Assembly (NCBI GenBank): GCA_013203045.1
Contig: JABMQN010000008.1
Coordinates: 1-39,059 of the forward strand
Length of the DNA: 39,059 bases
Direction: 5' to 3'
Source of the DNA: Chloroflexota bacterium
Lineage (GTDB): Bacteria; Chloroflexota; Dehalococcoidia; SZUA-161; SpSt-899
The notes below the pieces were generated by a model. That model was not told the DNA's origin, ran no database searches, and saw nothing but the letters and a program-made list of their open reading frames with translations. This document shows positions 1 to 8,654 of the stretch, piece after piece. The position numbers and the translations under genes were made by a program. Numbering within the stretch: the first letter of the stretch is position 1; the number at the start of each line of letters is the position of its first letter.

Positions 1-36
1 CTGGCAATAGAAATGCCAGTGATGAGGAGGTGGATC

Positions 37-1314
37 GTGAGAATAGCAATCAGGAATGGTACCATTCTATCGCTGGTTTTGTTGTTGGTTCTGGTATTAC
101 TGAGTGCATGTGGTGGGAATGGTGATGATAATGATGATGATGCGACAAAACCAACCGTACCTACAGCTACACAGACAACTGACCAGGTTACTAAAACCAA
201 GATCACAATCGGCAACCACACAGACAAGACCGGGGTTGCCGCCAATGCCTTGGCGTATATCGATGCGGCACTGGTGGACGTTATCGAGTATTACAACGAG
301 AATAACCTTATCCCGGGTGTCGAGGTGGGTTTGGCTGAATATGATGGCCAGGCAGATCCTGCCAAAGATATCCCTGGGTATGAGTGGCTAAAAGACAAAG
401 GAGCAGACGTTATCACAGCATGGTTTCCGGCTGTGGCTGTGACGTTGCGGCCTTACGTAGATGCAGATGGGATTCCTTTGTTTGGCACCATTGTGAGAAG
501 TGATATACTGTATCCCCCTGGGCATTTATTCATTACGAGCGCTCTTCTCGAGTCCCAGGCCTGGACCATGATCAAATGGGTTGCTGAAAATGACTGGGAC
601 TACCAGACCAAAGGCCCTGCGAAAATTGGGGGTGTTTGCTGGGATACCGACGATTGTGATATCTATTTCAACACATTTGAGAAATATGCCGAATTGTATC
701 CGGATCAGGTTGAGTGGGTAAGCGGTCATATTGCTCCTGCTGCCACATTTATGTGGTCCTCCGAAGTTGAGGCGCTCAAGCATTGCGATTATGTATGGGT
801 GCCCAATGCGCTGGGTAATTTTGTCCGGGAGTATCGTCAGGCAGGTCATACAGGAAAATTTTTAGGGACCAGTGCCCAATTAGCTTTCTGGGGATTGATT
901 GAAGATATGGGGCTCTGGGATGAGGTAGATGGTTCGCTGTTCCTCTCAGACACTGAATGGTGGGATGAGACAGGAGAAGTTCCCGACTTCATAAATCAGC
1001 TATTACGCGATAATCACCCAGACTCTGCTGATGAAATTATGCGGACAAAATCATATTTTGCTGCGATTAATGTCGTGTTCATAATGGAGATCATCAAATC
1101 CGCTGCGGAAAATGTTGGTCCCGAGAACCTTGATTCGCAGGCTATCTACGATGCAGCCCAATCAGCTACCCTGGCATTTGATGGCCTGCAGCGCCACAGT
1201 TTCACCGAGACCAAACGGGCGTCACTTGATCGAGCCGCAATTTATGTGGCGGATGGAGCTGAGGAGAACATAGTTAGGATAAGTGACTGGATCTCCATTG
1301 AAGCAGCCCCGTAG
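37..1314 (+). CDS. ABC-type solute-binding lipoprotein (branched-chain amino acid / LivK-like periplasmic binding protein)
   Basis: Hydrophobic signal plus lipobox LLSAC|GG, then 'ITIGNHTDKTG...ALVDVIEYYNENNLIPGVEVGLAEYDGQ'. GTG at 37 preceded by GAGGAGG (24-30); the ORF track opens at ATG 13. Paralogous to 2556-3815. Confidence 0.8.
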   Translation: MRIAIRNGTILSLVLLLVLVLLSACGGNGDDNDDDATKPTVPTATQTTDQVTKTKITIGNHTDKTGVAANALAYIDAALVDVIEYYNENNLIPGVEVGLAEYDGQADPAKDIPGYEWLKDKGADVITAWFPAVAVTLRPYVDADGIPLFGTIVRSDILYPPGHLFITSALLESQAWTMIKWVAENDWDYQTKGPAKIGGVCWDTDDCDIYFNTFEKYAELYPDQVEWVSGHIAPAATFMWSSEVEALKHCDYVWVPNALGNFVREYRQAGHTGKFLGTSAQLAFWGLIEDMGLWDEVDGSLFLSDTEWWDETGEVPDFINQLLRDNHPDSADEIMRTKSYFAAINVVFIMEIIKSAAENVGPENLDSQAIYDAAQSATLAFDGLQRHSFTETKRASLDRAAIYVADGAEENIVRISDWISIEAAP

Positions 1315-1371
1315 ACTTCGATAGTGGTGGTCTACATATACACGATTTAGCCAAAACAAGGGGGAATGATT

Positions 1372-2487
1372 ATGCTAACCAAATACGATGAATTCCTGTG
1401 TCATCAAACTGTTTCTACATTCGATCATCCCAACACCAGTGCCAGGGAGTGGACCGAGCGTATCTGGTTCATGGCTCATGATACCAAAGGAGAACTAATA
1501 CTCGTAGCCGGTTTTGGCTATTACCCCAATCGTAATATAATGGATGCATTTGTGTGTCTGGCGGTTGAAGGGAAGACCCAGCATGTAGTTAGGGCTTCTC
1601 GGGAGTTGAGACCGCGGATCGATGAAATTGAGGTGGGCCCGTTCTCTTGGGAAGTGATCGAACCTATGCGAAAACTCAGAGCCAAACTCGGTGATAACGA
1701 TTATGGCGTGAGCTATGAAATAAACTTCGATGCCACCATGCCGCCACATGAGGAAGACCCTCCGCAATTCTACCGAATTCGAGGCCGGGTGGTCGAGGAT
1801 ATTTGTCGTTATTTCCAGGTGGGCAAACCAACCGGTTGGATCAAGGTCGATGGTCAGACTCACAATATCGATCCTAATTCCTGGCGGACCTATAGAGATC
1901 GTTCCTGGGGCATTCGAAGAGGTGCCGTAGAATACATGGAGACCTGCGTGCAACCGGGCGAGATTCCGGTTGGTCTTTTATACAGCGGAGCATCATGGCA
2001 ATTCGATAACTGGGGTACATGTTACCATACCCGCGAAGACTGGGATGGTACACCCACCAACTTCAGTGGGGCAGAGTTCTATCCGTTGGGCAGCGGTAAA
2101 AACGAGCTGCATCTGGCCAGTATGGAGCACAATTTCACTTTCCGCTCCGATGTGCCGGGATTACGTCAGGTGAATGGTGGTAATGTCATTCTCAACGCCG
2201 CCAATGGTTCCAAAAAGGATGTTTCGATCCGGCCGCTTGGTGTTATCTATATCGGAACAGGCGGATACAGCCCGGCCAATTTTAGGGGATTTACTCACGG
2301 GCTTTGGATGGGACCTTCCTGGATCGATGGGTTTAAGCTGGATATCTCTGATCCCAAGACAATTCAAGAGAGCACTTTTCTGGATGAGCTGGTTTGCGAA
2401 TTGCGTTGCGGTGATGAGATTGGATATGGCATGACGGAGATCGTAGTTGTTGGTAAGTATCCCAAGTATGGATATGAGGGATTCTAG
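1372..2487 (+). CDS. AttH/lipocalin-like (DUF7064/7065-type) protein of unknown function
   Basis: Contains 'VGKPTGWIKVDGQ...YRDRSWGIRRG' typical of AttH-like folds. Paralogue of 12852-13943 (shared MLTKYDEFLCHQTVSTFDH start and GDEIGYG..E.VVVGKYP.YGYEG end). Start chosen at 1372 to match the paralogue; ATG 1366 also possible. Confidence 0.6.
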   Translation: MLTKYDEFLCHQTVSTFDHPNTSAREWTERIWFMAHDTKGELILVAGFGYYPNRNIMDAFVCLAVEGKTQHVVRASRELRPRIDEIEVGPFSWEVIEPMRKLRAKLGDNDYGVSYEINFDATMPPHEEDPPQFYRIRGRVVEDICRYFQVGKPTGWIKVDGQTHNIDPNSWRTYRDRSWGIRRGAVEYMETCVQPGEIPVGLLYSGASWQFDNWGTCYHTREDWDGTPTNFSGAEFYPLGSGKNELHLASMEHNFTFRSDVPGLRQVNGGNVILNAANGSKKDVSIRPLGVIYIGTGGYSPANFRGFTHGLWMGPSWIDGFKLDISDPKTIQESTFLDELVCELRCGDEIGYGMTEIVVVGKYPKYGYEGF

Positions 2488-2555
2488 TACCCGTTTACCA
2501 GCAATGGTATAGCTGTGAACTGTTCGCAGTAACGTTGAGCTACCAGGAGGTGAAA

Positions 2556-3815
2556 ATGGCAAGCCCCGCTAAGATATTAGCTATCTTACTGGTCAGTTTG
2601 CTGCTGGCATTGTCGCTATTGTCTGCCTGTGGTGGAGGGAATGGGGATAAAGCTACGGCACCATTGACAGAGGGACTTGGAACGGAAGATGTAGTCATCA
2701 CCATAGGTAACCATTCAGACCTCACGGGACCAACATCGAATGCGATGGATAGTATAAATGCAGCACTCGATGATCTGGTTGAGTACTTCAATGATGAAAA
2801 CCTTATCCCTGGAGTTGAGTTGAAAGTTGTCACTTATGATGGACAAATGGACCCTGCCAGGGATATTCCTGGCTATGAGTGGCTAAGGGGGAAAGGTGCA
2901 GATTTGATCTTTGCTGTTCTTCCCCCTACAGTAGTAATTTTGCGTCCTATAGTTGAAAAAGATGAGGTCGTTTTGTTTGCAGCAGCTGCTGATAAGAAGC
3001 AGCTCGACCCTCCTGGATATACGTTTAGTTTGGGTACCATTCCTCAACATGAAGCCTTAACTATGCTCAAATGGATATCGGAAAACGATTGGGATTACCA
3101 GACAAATGGGCCGGCCAAAATTGGTGGGGCTTCGTGGCAGGACGCTTATTCTGGTTCATTCTTTGATGCGGCAGAGGAATATATCGAGGTCCATCCGGAT
3201 CAGTTCGAATGGGCTGGAGGACACTTGGCTCCGGTTGGTACATTTACATGGGGGCCTGAAGTTGAAGCACTTAAATACTGTGACTATGTATTTTCGCCAA
3301 ACCCGATGGTTACATTTGTCAAAGAGTTACGGAATGCAGAATCGAAAGCCAAATTGATTGGCACCGATATTCATGCCGCTTTCCTGGGAATGATATCAGA
3401 TGCAGACCTTTGGGACGAAATTGATGGAATGCTATTTATCCGGTCCTCTCTGTGGTGGAATGATGAAGGCATGATGATCGATTTGACAAAGGAGATTCTG
3501 TATAAGAACCATGCTGACTCGGCCGAAAAAATTAAAGCATCTGGCAATGGCTACACAGCCATTGTGACATTCTATGCGATGTTGAGTATCATTGCAGACG
3601 CGGTTGAAACAGTAGGCTCCGACAATTTTGATTCTCAGGCACTTTATGATGCTGCACAATCGTTTTCACTGACCATTGATGGTGTTGAACGTTACAGTTT
3701 CGATGAGACAAAGCGGACTGCTACCAACTATTATGTGATGTCCGAAGCAAGAGGTGCTGAAGGGGACATTTTCAGGATTGGTACTGAATGGATCCCTATG
3801 GTTGTTGCACCATAA
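2556..3815 (+). CDS. ABC-type solute-binding lipoprotein (LivK-like), paralogue of the first CDS
   Basis: Lipobox LLSAC|GG; 'ITIGNHSDLTGPTSNAMDSINAALDDLVEYFNDENLIPGVELKVVTYDGQMDPARDIPGYEWL'. AGGAGG at 2545-2550 upstream of ATG 2556 (ORF track opens at TTG 2535). Confidence 0.8.
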   Translation: MASPAKILAILLVSLLLALSLLSACGGGNGDKATAPLTEGLGTEDVVITIGNHSDLTGPTSNAMDSINAALDDLVEYFNDENLIPGVELKVVTYDGQMDPARDIPGYEWLRGKGADLIFAVLPPTVVILRPIVEKDEVVLFAAAADKKQLDPPGYTFSLGTIPQHEALTMLKWISENDWDYQTNGPAKIGGASWQDAYSGSFFDAAEEYIEVHPDQFEWAGGHLAPVGTFTWGPEVEALKYCDYVFSPNPMVTFVKELRNAESKAKLIGTDIHAAFLGMISDADLWDEIDGMLFIRSSLWWNDEGMMIDLTKEILYKNHADSAEKIKASGNGYTAIVTFYAMLSIIADAVETVGSDNFDSQALYDAAQSFSLTIDGVERYSFDETKRTATNYYVMSEARGAEGDIFRIGTEWIPMVVAP

Positions 3816-3878
3816 ATATAGTGAACAACCCTATAACCTGTTTGGTTATCTTGTCTAAAAATCTGGGAGGTTTGAATA

Positions 3879-4922
3879 ATGGCCGAGAGAGATATCTATC
3901 AGGAATTACTGGACATGATAAACAGGGAGGACGTGGTAGGATTGCCGGATACCCCGTCAATGCTGAAAGTTCTCCAATTGCAACTAACCCCCGAAGAGGC
4001 AGAACTGGCTCTTAAGATTGGTCTTGCGGGTGGAACGCTGGAGGAATTATCAGCCAAGTTGGGCATAGAGAAAGAGACACTATTTAAGAAATTGTGGACC
4101 ATGGCTGACAAAGGCACCGTGTGGATAGACCCGGGTGGTGTGAATAACCCCAATTGCAGGGTGCTTGGGGCTGCTGCTCCGGGATTAAGCGAAACTGGCA
4201 TCTGGGGGAATATCAGGTTTCCGTATGATGTCGAATTGGCCAAGAACATGCATCAGGTGATGTGGGAGTGGGCCAGGGATAAACTCTGCACACTTGGATT
4301 CCCCTTCGCACCTGTCTGGGCTCATCCGTGGGCGCTACCGGATGATGCGAAACCCGAAGAAAACCTGGCGGAATTTCTTAAGAGCCAAGAGCACTTCAGT
4401 GTATCGTTCTGTCCCTGCCGGCTCTCTCACTGGATTGCTGATCCCGGCAATCATTGCGAGCATATTCCAGAAACCTGTCTTCATACCGGAGATACCAGCC
4501 GATGGTGTGTAGAACATGGTCAGGGACGCGAGATCACCTATGAAGATGCTCTTGAACTTTTGAGGAAGACAAATGCCGATGGACTGGTTCATACCATCAA
4601 CATCAACGGTTTTATCTGCAATTGCTGTGATGACTGCTGCCCCCTGTTTATGGGGTTCCACAAATTGAACGTCAAGACGATGGTCCCATCTCCCTTCATA
4701 CCAAAGATCGATGAAGACACGTGTATTGCATGCGGAGACTGCGCAGACCTATGTCCGGTGAAGGCTGTAAAAGTTGAGAAAATTGCCACAGTCGATGGTG
4801 ATATCTGCATTGGATGCGGTGTATGTGTTACGCACTGTCCATCTGAATCTATGGCTCTGGTCAGAAGGCCTGATTCTGAAGTAACCCAGATTCCGGATGA
4901 TGTAAAACAGCATATGGGATAG
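3879..4922 (+). CDS. Cys-rich 4Fe-4S dicluster ferredoxin-like protein, ~345-aa family, copy 1
   Basis: wHTH-like N-terminus (TPEEAELALKIGLAGGTLEELSAKLGI), CPCRLSHW..., ICNCCDDCCPLF, then CIACGDCADLCP and CIGCGVCVTHCP. Confidence 0.8.
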   Translation: MAERDIYQELLDMINREDVVGLPDTPSMLKVLQLQLTPEEAELALKIGLAGGTLEELSAKLGIEKETLFKKLWTMADKGTVWIDPGGVNNPNCRVLGAAAPGLSETGIWGNIRFPYDVELAKNMHQVMWEWARDKLCTLGFPFAPVWAHPWALPDDAKPEENLAEFLKSQEHFSVSFCPCRLSHWIADPGNHCEHIPETCLHTGDTSRWCVEHGQGREITYEDALELLRKTNADGLVHTININGFICNCCDDCCPLFMGFHKLNVKTMVPSPFIPKIDEDTCIACGDCADLCPVKAVKVEKIATVDGDICIGCGVCVTHCPSESMALVRRPDSEVTQIPDDVKQHMG

Positions 4923-4966
4923 CCATGCCCATAGTGCGAACACAGTAACTCAAGGAGGTTCAGTCA

Positions 4967-6001
4967 GTGGCAGAAAAGGATATCTATCAAGAAGTATTGG
5001 ATATGGTAAACCGTGAGGACATAGTCGGCTTACCGGATACCCCGTCGATGCTTAAGGTTCTGCAATTGCAATTCACACCTGAAGAAGCCGAGTTGTCTTT
5101 GAAGATAGGTCTAACTGGGGGAACTCTGGATGAGCTATCAGAGAAGACAGGGATAGCCAAAGATGAACTCAAGAAAAAGCTCTGGACCATGGCCGACAAA
5201 GGCACCATGTGGATCGACCCGAGGGGTGATAATCCGACCTATAGAGTATTGGGAGCTGCTGCTCCAGGGCTCATTGAAACAGGCATGTTCGGCAACATCC
5301 GCTTCCCCTATGATGTGGAACTGGGGAAAGCCCTTCACCCGGCAGTAGTCGAATGGGCCAGAGACCGGCTCTGCACCCTGGGTTTCCCTTTTGCGCCCAT
5401 CTGGGCTCACCCCTTCATTCTCCCGGATGATGCCAAACCTGAAGAGAACATCGCCGAATTTCTTAGGGGTCAGGATTATTTCAGCGTATCGTCATGTCCC
5501 TGTCGCCTCTCCCACTGGATAAGTGATCCGGGTAACCATTGTGAGCATATGTTGGAGACCTGCTTGCATTCTGGGGAAGCAGCACGGTGGTTTGTTCAAC
5601 ATAATCAAGGACGCGAGATTACCTACGAAGATGCTCTTGAACTGCTTAAAAAGGCGAACGCTGACGGGCTGGTACATTCCATCAATATCAACGGATTCAT
5701 ATGTAATTGTTGCACCGATTGCTGTCCCTTGTTCGTAGGCTTCTATGAGTTCAATACCAAAACTATGGTCCCCTCTCCATTCATACCGAAGATTGAAGAG
5801 GACGAATGCGTTGCTTGTGGGGATTGTGCTGATATCTGCCCCATGAAAGCTATTACGGTTGATCAAATTGCAGTCGTTGATCCAGATACATGCATTGGCT
5901 GTGGTGTGTGCATCACGCATTGCCCATCAGAAGCGATGGCATTTATGAGGAGACCGGAACAAGTCGAACTACCCGAAGACGTAGCCAAACACGTCGGGTA
6001 G
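4967..6001 (+). CDS. Cys-rich 4Fe-4S dicluster ferredoxin-like protein, ~345-aa family, copy 2
   Basis: GTG start after AAGGAGG; same architecture as copy 1: CPCRLSHW, ICNCCTDCCPLF, CVACGDCADICP, CIGCGVCITHCP. Confidence 0.8.
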   Translation: MAEKDIYQEVLDMVNREDIVGLPDTPSMLKVLQLQFTPEEAELSLKIGLTGGTLDELSEKTGIAKDELKKKLWTMADKGTMWIDPRGDNPTYRVLGAAAPGLIETGMFGNIRFPYDVELGKALHPAVVEWARDRLCTLGFPFAPIWAHPFILPDDAKPEENIAEFLRGQDYFSVSSCPCRLSHWISDPGNHCEHMLETCLHSGEAARWFVQHNQGREITYEDALELLKKANADGLVHSININGFICNCCTDCCPLFVGFYEFNTKTMVPSPFIPKIEEDECVACGDCADICPMKAITVDQIAVVDPDTCIGCGVCITHCPSEAMAFMRRPEQVELPEDVAKHVG

Positions 6002-6081
6002 GTGAGGATTAATATTGTGCCCTGAAATTTCAAGTCTTACGCAAAATGGTAATATCGCGGCGGATGGTGTAGCACTTATCA

Positions 6082-6206
6082 TCCCTCCCTCGACGGGAGG
6101 GATTAGAGGGAGGGTGAAAGTCAGGAGTAGCAGACCGCTTCAATAACTGGAAACTAAGCCAAAGTTATCACCCTCACCCAACCTCTCCCGTCAGGGCAGA
6201 GGGGTT
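6082..6206. repeat. Imperfect inverted-repeat intergenic element (MITE-like)
   Basis: Left arm ccctccctcgacgggagggattagagggagggtga is roughly the reverse complement of right arm tcaccctcacccaacctctcccgtcagggcagagg. Left arm contains its own hairpin atccctccc/gggagggat (6081-6103). Confidence 0.65.
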
Positions 6207-6255
6207 TTGTTGCTTGTCCGGGATAGGTGAAGGTTAATATTAGGAGGATTGATCA

Positions 6256-7296
6256 ATGGCAGAGAAAGATGTTTATGAAGAACTGGCAAATATGTATCTT
6301 ACGGAAGATTTTGTCGGTATACCAACGACACCTGCTTTTATGAAGCTTCTTCACTTGCAGTTTACGCCGGAGGAAGCGGCTTTATCACTGAAGGTGCGGT
6401 TCGATGGCGGAACACTGGATGAATTATCCGGGAAAACCGGCATGGATAAGGACAAGCTTAAGGAGATGTTCTACACCATGGCGGACAAAGGCACTATATG
6501 GTTCGATCCCGGTGATGACGATCCCGTCTATAAAGCAGTGCTGGCCGCTGCACCCGGACTGGTTGAAACCGGCATCTGGGGCGGTATCCGGCATCACTAT
6601 GATGTTGAACTGGGCAAGGCACTTTACGAGGTTGTTGCCGAGTGGGGAAAGCAAACGTTGTGTAACCTGGGCTTTCCTTTTGCTCCGGTATGGGCGGCGC
6701 CATCCGCATTACCCGATGATGCGCTTCCGGAGGAGAACTTGGCTGAAGTACTTAGAGCGGAGGACCATTTCAGTGTAGCCCACTGCCCCTGCCGTACCAG
6801 CGCTCAACTTCACCATCCCGGCGAACACTGTGATCATTTAATTCAAACATGCCTTCACTCTGGCCCTGTCAGTCGCTGGACCTCCAAGTTTGGGCTGGCC
6901 AAAGAAATAACCTACGATGAGGCTATGGACCTGCTGAAAAAGGTCAATGAAGACGGACTTGTTCATACCCTCAACATAAACCACTGTGTTTGTAACTGCT
7001 GTAATGACTGTTGTCCTATCTTCACAGGGCAGCTCCAGCACGGTGCGCAGACAATCATCCCGTCACCGTTTGAGGCAACTGTAGATGAAGGAACGTGTAC
7101 TTCTTGCGGCGATTGTGCGGATGCGTGTCCAATGGGTGCAATCGCTGTAGAGGGATTCGCCGAAGTGAATCAAAGTCTGTGTATCGGGTGCGGAGTGTGT
7201 GTTACTCGATGCGATACAGGAGCTATGACATTGGTTCGACGGCCCAGCCCCGAAGAATCTCAGATCCCGGACGATGTCAAAGAGCACATGGCATAG
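6256..7296 (+). CDS. Cys-rich 4Fe-4S dicluster ferredoxin-like protein, ~345-aa family, copy 3
   Basis: Same architecture: CPCRTSAQ, CVCNCCNDCCPIF, CTSCGDCADACP, CIGCGVCVTRCD; RBS aggagg upstream. Confidence 0.8.
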   Translation: MAEKDVYEELANMYLTEDFVGIPTTPAFMKLLHLQFTPEEAALSLKVRFDGGTLDELSGKTGMDKDKLKEMFYTMADKGTIWFDPGDDDPVYKAVLAAAPGLVETGIWGGIRHHYDVELGKALYEVVAEWGKQTLCNLGFPFAPVWAAPSALPDDALPEENLAEVLRAEDHFSVAHCPCRTSAQLHHPGEHCDHLIQTCLHSGPVSRWTSKFGLAKEITYDEAMDLLKKVNEDGLVHTLNINHCVCNCCNDCCPIFTGQLQHGAQTIIPSPFEATVDEGTCTSCGDCADACPMGAIAVEGFAEVNQSLCIGCGVCVTRCDTGAMTLVRRPSPEESQIPDDVKEHMA

Positions 7297-7330
7297 CAGA
7301 CAAGTCGGCTGAAAACTGGAGGGATCATCA

Positions 7331-7750
7331 ATGATTGAAGTGAAAGTCGAGGGTGAGATGGCGTTCAGCGCTGAAAAGGTCTGGGGAGTAATCGCTGACT
7401 TTGGAAACGTCGACTGGGTTCCCGGCGTTGAAAAGGTGGAGCTGGAAGGAGAAGGGGTCGGAATGATAAGGCACCTCACTGTTCCAGTATTTCCACAACT
7501 GCACGAGCGTATGGATGCCATCGATAGCGAAAAGATGATTCTCGATTATTCCATTCCCTCCGTAGAATTTTTACATCTGAAGGACTATAAAGCCCGTGCT
7601 CAAGTTAGTGAACTCGAGGGAGAGCGATGTGGATTGGTATGGTCTTGTGTCTCTGAGGTGGATGGTGTGGAAGATGCGCAGGCAATCTCTGAAACTGAAG
7701 CGTTTTATAGGGATATCATGACTTGGATCGGTGATTACCTTAGCAAGTAG
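7331..7750 (+). CDS. SRPBCC / START-like (polyketide cyclase/dehydrase-type) family protein
   Basis: MIEVKVEGEMAFSAEKVWGVIADFGNVDWVPGVEKVELEGEGVGMIRHLTV... is the classic SRPBCC N-terminal pattern; ggaggg RBS. Confidence 0.8.
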   Translation: MIEVKVEGEMAFSAEKVWGVIADFGNVDWVPGVEKVELEGEGVGMIRHLTVPVFPQLHERMDAIDSEKMILDYSIPSVEFLHLKDYKARAQVSELEGERCGLVWSCVSEVDGVEDAQAISETEAFYRDIMTWIGDYLSK

Positions 7751-7803
7751 CACTTTAAGGCACTAAGTTGGGTTTTAACTATCACTAGCAAAGGAAATAG
7801 GGT

Positions 7804-8586
7804 GTGCAAATGGATGAAACAGATCCTGCGTTGTCTGCGTCCGGAGAAATGAACAATAGCGAGCGTCTATTCGAGATCGAAGGGCGCACTCTCGGTTTCC
7901 CGTCGCTGTATCCGGACGCCTCTTCTGCTTTGGGTCTCTTTCTCGTACCATCGCGTACTGCTAATGAGTTGATTAAGGATAGTGGCTTCGAGGTGGCTCA
8001 GGCTTTACCAGGCCGGGCGATTTTCTCGTTGTCTTGTGTCGATTACCGCGATTCGGATTGTGGTCCCTACCGAGAGATCTCTATGGCTTTCTTCGTGAAA
8101 AAGTATGGACGTTCAATAGGGATACCTTATTTAGGGACGTGGCTGGATATCGCTCGTGACCGAGCAGCCACCTTTATCTGGAAGCTCCCGGTCACAACTC
8201 GAACGGCATATGATGCGGGGGTCTTAATGTGGGGCCTCCCGAAGACCATCGATGAGATCGATTTCAATATTGCTGACGAGAATGCGACGTTCGATCTGAA
8301 TGTTGAGGGTCGTAAGGTTCTTAGTTATACAGTTCGTGCCGTCGGCAAGGATAATCAGCCTCGTGGTAGATCGGCCCTCTATTCAATATACGAAGGATCT
8401 CCACATGTTACCTATCTTTCCCATGAATACCGGGATATGGGGAGACAGTTCAGAGGCGGTGACCTTCAACTCGGTGATCATCCTATTGCAGATAAGCTTC
8501 GCGGTTTGGGTTTACCACGTAAACCTCTCATTGCTGTGTGGATAGGAAAACTTGCTCTTGAAGTTGATGCTCCGGAGAAACTGTAA
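7804..8586 (+). CDS. Acetoacetate decarboxylase-like family protein
   Basis: ADC-like pattern 'LFLVPSRTANELI...GRAIFSLSCVDYRDSDCGPYREISMAFFV...MWGLPKTIDEIDF'. Confidence 0.7.
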   Translation: MQMDETDPALSASGEMNNSERLFEIEGRTLGFPSLYPDASSALGLFLVPSRTANELIKDSGFEVAQALPGRAIFSLSCVDYRDSDCGPYREISMAFFVKKYGRSIGIPYLGTWLDIARDRAATFIWKLPVTTRTAYDAGVLMWGLPKTIDEIDFNIADENATFDLNVEGRKVLSYTVRAVGKDNQPRGRSALYSIYEGSPHVTYLSHEYRDMGRQFRGGDLQLGDHPIADKLRGLGLPRKPLIAVWIGKLALEVDAPEKL

Positions 8587-8654
8587 AGTCAAACAAAATA
8601 AAAGGATAGCAGGGCTAGGCTCCTATCTGCCCTTATCCAAAAGAGGTTAAGTAC

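Noticed and set aside
526-849. 107-aa minus-strand ORF in the first lipoprotein gene
   Set aside because: Shadow ORF of a supported CDS; no motifs.
7063-7521. 152-aa minus-strand ORF across a gene boundary
   Set aside because: Low-complexity Ser/Thr-rich translation, overlaps two supported + CDSs.
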